NCBI GenBank assembly: GCA_017397695.1
Contig: JAFQIF010000222.1
Coordinates: forward strand, 1 to 17,878
Reading direction: 5' to 3'
DNA length: 17,878 nt
Origin: Clostridia bacterium
GTDB taxonomy: Bacteria > Bacillota_A > Clostridia > Christensenellales > Aristaeellaceae
A model generated the notes under the pieces. That model made no database searches and was not told where the DNA came from. It saw nothing but the letters and a program-made list of their open reading frames with translations. Both the position numbers and the translations under genes were made by a program. Positions 14,112-17,878 of the stretch are shown in pieces (the stretch's first letter is position 1; the number at the start of each line of letters is the position of its first letter).

Positions 14112-15251
14112 TTATACTTCTGCGATGCGTTTCAGGCGCACGATAAACTCAGAGCCCTCGCCCGGCGCGCTGCGCACGCTGATCGTGCCAGAGGAAATAT
14201 CCAGCACGCGTTTGACAAGTGCCAGCCCCAGACCGTTTCCTTCACCAGAATGAGAGGTATCGCCCTGATAGAATTTATCGAAGATATGCTTGACCGTTTC
14301 CTCGCTCATGCCGCAGCCGGTATCTGATACCGTTACGATCACGTCGCCGCCTTCCTTCTCCTGGCGCAGCACAACCCTTCCGCCGGGCTCCGTAAACTTG
14401 ATGGCATTGGCGATCAGGTTATTGAAGACGATTTCCAGCATACTCTCATCCGCCAGAATCATCACACGTTCCTCCAGCTGCGCGTCAAAGTCAATATTCT
14501 TTTTCTCCCATTGTTCCTCATGATAAAGTGCACAGTCGCTGAGCTGGCGCGTGAGATCATACGGCGCAGCATTGGGCACAATCTCCTGGTTCTCCAGCTT
14601 GTTGAGCTTGAGGATATTGGAAATAAGCAGGCTCAGGTTTTCACTGGCCGAAGCGATGGTCTGTGCATACTCACGCTGCTCTTCTTCGCTCAGATTACCC
14701 CGCTGCAATGCACTGGCGTAGCCACGGATAACGGCGAGCGGCGTTTTGATTTCATGGGATACGTTGGCAATGAAGTCATCCTTCATCGTCTCAATGCTGG
14801 AAAGTTCCTGAACCATGCGGTTGAAGTCTTCAAACATCAGGTCCATATAGTCAAACTTATTGCGCTTATGCACAGGCTGCACAGAAACAGTAAAATCCCC
14901 CTGTGCCACTGCTCGCATCGCGCGGCTGAGCCGGCGCATCGGCTTATCATACTTTGCACAGCTGACTTGGTGGATGACAATCGCAGCGACAAACGCCATG
15001 CCTATCCAGTACGTGCCTACGCCCATGCTGGCAAGAACGGAGAAAACCTCCATTTTCAGAAACAATTCCAGAATCAGCACATTGGCCGCGCTGAGCAGAC
15101 CGAGCACCAGCAGAATCAGCCAGAACATACGCCAGGAAAACGCACGGCGGCGGACACGCGGGTCTTCTTCGCCAAAGGGATGCATTTCACCGGACTTCAG
15201 CTGGATTTCGGGCAGCTGAATCTCCAGACTCCTCAGGCCCTTCATTTTCAT
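14112..15251 (-). CDS. Two-component sensor histidine kinase (HAMP-HisKA-HATPase_c), short-loop sensor
   Basis: 379 residues. A cytoplasmic N-terminal tail of about 40 residues is followed by two membrane helices (about 42-65 and 72-97) with only a short connecting loop, so there is almost no extracytoplasmic sensor domain. A HAMP-like linker follows (about 100-152), then HisKA with phospho-acceptor His166 in VSHEIKTPL, and the ATPase domain: N box NNLIANAIKF (277-286), G1 DTGCGMS (310-316), F box FDKFYQG (324-330), G2 GNGLGLAL (338-345). It phosphorylates the response regulator encoded upstream, whose stop codon it overlaps by 4 bases (ATGA). The ribosome binding site is weak, fitting coupled translation. 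The stop is followed by a short T run but only a weak hairpin. Confidence 0.95.
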   Translation of the reverse strand: MKMKGLRSLEIQLPEIQLKSGEMHPFGEEDPRVRRRAFSWRMFWLILLVLGLLSAANVLILELFLKMEVFSVLASMGVGTYWIGMAFVAAIVIHQVSCAKYDKPMRRLSRAMRAVAQGDFTVSVQPVHKRNKFDYMDLMFEDFNRMVQELSSIETMKDDFIANVSHEIKTPLAVIRGYASALQRGNLSEEEQREYAQTIASASENLSLLISNILKLNKLENQEIVPNAAPYDLTRQLSDCALYHEEQWEKKNIDFDAQLEERVMILADESMLEIVFNNLIANAIKFTEPGGRVVLRQEKEGGDVIVTVSDTGCGMSEETVKHIFDKFYQGDTSHSGEGNGLGLALVKRVLDISSGTISVRSAPGEGSEFIVRLKRIAEV

Positions 15252-15922
15252 ACGGCAGGCACCGCCTTATACCCAAGACCATGCACAGTCACAATCCTGA
15301 AATCCTCACATGCAGAAAACTTTTCACGGATGCGCGTGATATACACATCCACAGCACGCAGGCTGGCGCTCGTTTCTCCGCTCCAGAACTCGTCCATCAG
15401 CTGCGCGCGGGAGAACGTGCGCTTGGGATAGGACAGAAGCTTATAGATGATATTGAACTCGCGCACGGTCAGTGCAATTTCTTCGCCGGCGACATATGCG
15501 CTCATCTCTTCGGCATCCAGCACCGTATCGCCTACCACCAGGCGCTTTTCCGCCTCGATGCGTGCACGGCGCAGCAGCGCCTCAATACGCAGCAGCAGTT
15601 CATCCACATCGATCGGCTTGACCATATAATCGTCCACGCCGGATCGGAAACCACGCTGCTTTGCTGCGATATCATCTCGCGCAGTCATCAGCAAGATCGG
15701 AATCTTCTTATCAATGCTGCGAACATGGCTCACAAGCTCGAAACCATCCACGCCAGGCATCATGATGTCCGTCACAATCACATCGATCCCCCCTGCAAAG
15801 AGCACGTCAAACGCCTCCTGTGCACCCAGACAGCCATGCGCTGCATAGCCGGCAGCATTCAGGCTGGAACAGACGATCTGATTGAGCTTCACATCATCCT
15901 CGACGACAAGCACGTGTACCAT
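15248..15922 (-). CDS. OmpR/PhoB-family response regulator
   Basis: 224 residues from ATG 15922, with GGGAGG about 6 bases upstream; the longer open frame reaches into the promoter region and is rejected. The receiver domain (1-117) has the acidic pair Glu8/Asp9/Asp10, phospho-acceptor Asp52 in VTDIMMPG, Thr80 in LLMTARDD and Lys102 in MVKPID. The C-terminal winged-helix DNA-binding domain (about 125-224) has ALTVREFNIIYKLLSYP and the recognition-helix region ASLRAVDVYITRIREKF, ending GLGYKAV. It should dimerise on direct repeats when phosphorylated. Operon with the kinase that follows. Targets are unknown; the TGAAAT repeats before degV are one candidate. Confidence 0.96.
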   Translation of the reverse strand: MVHVLVVEDDVKLNQIVCSSLNAAGYAAHGCLGAQEAFDVLFAGGIDVIVTDIMMPGVDGFELVSHVRSIDKKIPILLMTARDDIAAKQRGFRSGVDDYMVKPIDVDELLLRIEALLRRARIEAEKRLVVGDTVLDAEEMSAYVAGEEIALTVREFNIIYKLLSYPKRTFSRAQLMDEFWSGETSASLRAVDVYITRIREKFSACEDFRIVTVHGLGYKAVPAV

Positions 15923-15963
15923 GATATTCCTCCCATACGTTTCACATTGATACATATATGGAC

Positions 15964-15993
15964 AGTATAGCAGGTAATTATTAAGGAAGTGTT
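15964..15993 (-). promoter_or_regulatory. Possible promoter of the two-component operon
   Basis: On the minus strand TATACT (15964-15969) is a fair -10 about 42 bases before the regulator's ATG, but no convincing -35 lies 16-18 bases upstream (ACACTT or AACACT). TGAAAC occurs at 15991-15996 and 15939-15944 on this strand, loosely like the TGAAAT repeats before degV; autoregulation is conceivable. Confidence 0.35.
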
Positions 15994-15999
15994 TCAGTC

Positions 16000-16027
16000 T
16001 TGACATTTTAGCAAAGGCGTCTATACT
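16000..16027 (+). promoter_or_regulatory. Sigma-A promoter for TraX-family gene
   Basis: Perfect TTGACA (16000-16005), 16 bases, TATACT (16022-16027). Transcription would begin near 16034, about 36 bases before ATG 16070. It is divergent from the two-component operon. Confidence 0.75.
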
Positions 16028-16069
16028 GTTTAGCAGAAAACTCCGGCAAAGGATGCATCAGGAGGAGCC

Positions 16070-16870
16070 ATGCACTCTCTTTATCCGCTTCGCGCGCGTA
16101 CAAGCGCATTTGCGCATTCCCTGACCTGCCCGCAGACTATACGTACCAATCGCAACACCGGGCTGATCAAGCTGCTGGCATGTCTTTTCATGCTGATCGA
16201 CCACGCAGGCAAAATGCTTTTTCCGCAGATTCCCGAAATGCGCCTGATCGGTCGGCTGGCTATGCCCATGTTCGCCTACGGCATTGCGGTCGGTGCGGTC
16301 TGTACGCGCGATCCGGTCAAGTATCTTTCACGCATCGTACTGCTGATGCTGATCTGTCAGCCGCTCTATGCGCTGGGCCTGGATCATGAAAGCAGCTCCA
16401 TGTACGCCGTTTCATTCATGGAGAATCCGCTGGGCGCCATCCGCGCGTTTTACCTGGGCAGCTGGCAAAAGCCCAGCATCCTGCTCTCGCTGGCGCTGGG
16501 GCTGTGCATTCTCATCGCTATGCGCAAAAAGCAGTGGATACTCGCACTGGGTGTATATATCCTGTGCCACCGCTTTGCTTCCAATCTGGATTACGGCATC
16601 GGAGGTATCCGGCTGATGATCCTGTTCTACGCGCTATGCGAATATCCTGGCGCTGCGCTGGTGCTGATCTCCTCCTATATGATCGCCTGGTCGGGCGGCA
16701 GTGGATACACATTCTTGGGGCATTCGTTCGGTATGCGCATCTTCGCACTACCGGCGGTGATCTTCTGCTGCCTGCCGATGCAGCGCAGGCTGCGCCTGCC
16801 AAGGTGGTTCATCTATGGATTCTATCCGGCCCATCTAATTGCACTGGCCATCCTTTCCCGCCTCTTCTGA
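16070..16870 (+). CDS. TraX family membrane protein
   Basis: 266 residues with about eight membrane helices. After a basic N-terminal tail of about 30 residues comes the family opening: LIKLLACLFMLIDHAGKML with the conserved LIDH, then RLIGRLAMPMFAYGIAVG; the C-terminus WFIYGFYPAHLIALA is the other TraX hallmark. TraX of plasmid F acetylates the pilin N-terminus, but chromosomal TraX-family proteins are common in Clostridia with no conjugation genes nearby, as here, and are probably membrane acyltransferases acting on other substrates. The ATG follows AGGAGGAGCC, a strong ribosome binding site. A second membrane-protein gene follows after a 64-base gap containing a hairpin. Confidence 0.87.
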   Translation: MHSLYPLRARTSAFAHSLTCPQTIRTNRNTGLIKLLACLFMLIDHAGKMLFPQIPEMRLIGRLAMPMFAYGIAVGAVCTRDPVKYLSRIVLLMLICQPLYALGLDHESSSMYAVSFMENPLGAIRAFYLGSWQKPSILLSLALGLCILIAMRKKQWILALGVYILCHRFASNLDYGIGGIRLMILFYALCEYPGAALVLISSYMIAWSGGSGYTFLGHSFGMRIFALPAVIFCCLPMQRRLRLPRWFIYGFYPAHLIALAILSRLF

Positions 16871-16887
16871 TCTTTATGCATAATCGC

Positions 16888-16932
16888 GACGCCATCGCGG
16901 CAGGATAACTCCATATCCTGCCGGGAGGCGTC
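16888..16932 (+). promoter_or_regulatory. Hairpin enclosing the ribosome binding site of the Pr6Pr-like gene
   Basis: A perfect 10-bp stem (16898-16907 with 16914-16923, 6-base loop) is extended by a second helix, GACGCC (16888-16893) with GGCGTC (16927-16932), across a small internal loop. The ribosome site GGGAGG (16923-16928) lies in the internal loop and outer 3' arm, and the ATG is at 16935. There is no real T run, so a translational control role is more likely than termination. Confidence 0.5.
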
Positions 16933-16934
16933 TT

Positions 16935-17648
16935 ATGCTTGCTGTGATCATCAATACGACCTATGGACGCCTGGGCGCGATACTTTCAGCGCTGATTGTC
17001 GTCTGCTGCATCGTTGGGCTGACCATGCATCAGGATTTCTACGCAGGAAGAAGCCGCAAGGATTTTCTGTGTTTCTACACCAACGTAAGCAATCTGCTTG
17101 TTCTCGTATATTTTTCGCTGGCAGCGCCCTTACTGTATGCACATACAGCGCTTCATCCCCTGATTCCGCACGCGGAATTTGCGCTGATGCTCTCCATTAT
17201 GCTTACTTTCTCGGTATTCCATCTGCTGCTCTTTCCCTCGATCCGCAGTCGCGTTGCGCAGATGCCCCGCACAAAAGTCTATCGGATTGTATGCACGGAT
17301 AATTTTCTGATCCATTACCTCGTTCCATGGATGGTGTTTCTCTACTGGCTTCTATGTTCTCCGGGCAAGGGCATGCTTCGTCTCTTTGACGCGTTTATAT
17401 GGACGCTCCTGCCGCTTGCCTATGTGCTCTGCATTCTCCTGCGCGCAAGTTCCGGACGAATCATCGAAGAAACACAGAGCCCGTATCCGTATCCTTTTCT
17501 CGACATTCATGCGCTGGGCGGGAAGCGCGTGTTTTACTGCTGCGCTGCGCTTTACGGTATATGCATACTGGCGGGCATTCTCCTTGTATTTCTGACCCGG
17601 TCCGTGTTTTTTCTGTTCGGCGGAGGGCATGCGCTACTTCTGATATAG
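16935..17648 (+). CDS. Pr6Pr/FAR-17a-like six-helix membrane protein
   Basis: 237 residues with about six hydrophobic segments. The order of motifs fits the Pr6Pr family (related to FAR-17a/AIG1): FLCFYTNVSNLLVLVY in the second segment, HYLVPWMVFLYWLL in the middle with the His and Pro that are conserved in the group, and YPYPFLDIHALGG before the last pair of helices. Bacterial members have no established biochemical role; animal relatives AIG1/ADTRP are membrane threonine hydrolases acting on lipid esters. Start ATG 16935 has GGGAGG 6 bases upstream, inside a hairpin. It probably shares a transcript with the TraX-family gene. Family assignment is from motif recognition only. Confidence 0.68.
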   Translation: MLAVIINTTYGRLGAILSALIVVCCIVGLTMHQDFYAGRSRKDFLCFYTNVSNLLVLVYFSLAAPLLYAHTALHPLIPHAEFALMLSIMLTFSVFHLLLFPSIRSRVAQMPRTKVYRIVCTDNFLIHYLVPWMVFLYWLLCSPGKGMLRLFDAFIWTLLPLAYVLCILLRASSGRIIEETQSPYPYPFLDIHALGGKRVFYCCAALYGICILAGILLVFLTRSVFFLFGGGHALLLI

Positions 17649-17678
17649 GCGCAAAATGATGAAAATTGAAAAAAGTGG

Positions 17679-17707
17679 TTGACAAATCTTGTCGGGTTCG
17701 ATATAAT
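17679..17707 (+). promoter_or_regulatory. Consensus sigma-A promoter for the tRNA genes
   Basis: Perfect TTGACA (17679-17684), 17 bases, perfect TATAAT (17702-17707). The predicted start, near 17714, is about 25 bases before the first tRNA. Such an ideal promoter suits stable RNA transcription. Confidence 0.9.
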
Positions 17708-17738
17708 ACTCTTCGTCGGAACGATCCGGCACGAAAAT

Positions 17739-17812
17739 TGGGGAATTGTGTAACGGCAGCACCTACGACTCTGACTCGTATTGTCTAGGTTCGAATCCTA
17801 GTTCCCCAGCCA
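17739..17812 (+). tRNA. tRNA-Gln (anticodon CTG)
   Basis: Full cloverleaf: acceptor TGGGGAA/TTCCCCA (7 pairs), D stem GTGT/GCAC (with one T-G pair), anticodon stem TACGA/TCGTA around the loop CTCTGAC, T arm CTAGG-TTCGAAT-CCTAG, discriminator G and an encoded CCA (17810-17812). The loop gives anticodon CTG, reading CAG. The T-A first pair matches bacterial tRNA-Gln. Confidence 0.95.
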
Positions 17813-17815
17813 TAA

Positions 17816-17878
17816 GCCTCCATGGTCAAGCGGTTAAGACGTTGCCCTCTCAAGGCAAAATCAGGGGTTCGATTCCCC
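17816..17878 (+). tRNA. tRNA-Glu (anticodon CTC), cut by window end
   Basis: Starts 3 bases after tRNA-Gln. Acceptor 5' strand GCCTCCA, D arm, anticodon stem TTGCC/GGCAA around the loop CTCTCAA (anticodon CTC, reading GAG), then GGGG-TTCGATT-CCCC of the T arm. The 3' acceptor strand lies beyond the window. Co-transcribed with tRNA-Gln. Confidence 0.92.

Noticed and set aside
16070..16870. TraX as a sign of a conjugative plasmid or integrative element
   Set aside because: No relaxase, type IV secretion, pilin or integrase gene is present, and chromosomal TraX-family proteins are common in Clostridia.

Overview
The window reads as chromosomal DNA from a Gram-positive, Clostridia-like Firmicute with a moderately GC-rich genome. 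Evidence: strong GGAGG-type ribosome binding sites before nearly every gene, several sigma-A promoters with 16-17 base spacers, U-tailed hairpin terminators, and a family mix typical of that group (BMP-type nucleoside ABC transporter, YitT, DegV, LuxS, a SpoVB-like flippase, an OmpR/HisKA pair). A GH112 galactosyl-phosphorylase suggests, but does not prove, an animal-gut or host-glycan-using lifestyle. No phage, insertion sequence, CRISPR array or conjugation module is visible; most of the window is core or housekeeping in character.

Layout. 1-3925 (+): end of a BMP-family substrate-binding protein, a hairpin terminator/attenuator, then a tandem ABC ATPase and two overlapping or abutting permeases: a nucleoside-type importer closed by a hairpin that may work in both directions. 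4007-6131 (-): a run read leftward of dCMP-deaminase-like protein, two GNAT acetyltransferases and a secreted protein of unknown function. 6190-7476 (+): a short SpoVB/MOP-type flippase, converging with a 4-base overlap on a Cof-type HAD phosphatase (7473-8288, -). 8301-8495: a gene-free stretch packed with consecutive hairpins. 8512-10677 (-): GH112 phosphorylase with its own strong promoter and a palindrome at the predicted start of transcription. 10867-12053 (+): luxS-mtnN, which together detoxify S-adenosylhomocysteine and make the AI-2 precursor, followed by a terminator. 12203-13075 (+): YitT-family membrane protein. 13122-13970 (-): DegV fatty-acid-binding protein, whose upstream region carries three perfect TGAAAT repeats spaced 11 bases apart. 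14112-15922 (-): histidine kinase and OmpR-type response regulator, overlapping by 4 bases. 16070-17648 (+): TraX-family and Pr6Pr-like membrane proteins, with a hairpin covering the second gene's ribosome binding site. 17679-17878 (+): consensus promoter driving tRNA-Gln(CTG) and a tRNA-Glu(CTC) cut by the window end.

How parts fit together. The importer probably feeds nucleosides to salvage, and the deaminase-like protein is also a nucleotide enzyme, but they are on opposite strands and not one operon. LuxS and MTA/SAH nucleosidase are consecutive enzymes of one pathway. The most interesting regulatory signal is the 11-base-periodic repeat at the weak degV promoter, a geometry expected for OmpR-family regulators, lying beside a two-component system whose kinase has almost no extracytoplasmic domain. 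I found no convincing wholly new multi-gene system; the best leads are regulatory (degV repeats, hairpin over the Pr6Pr-like gene's ribosome binding site, GH112 start-site palindrome) and the hairpin array.
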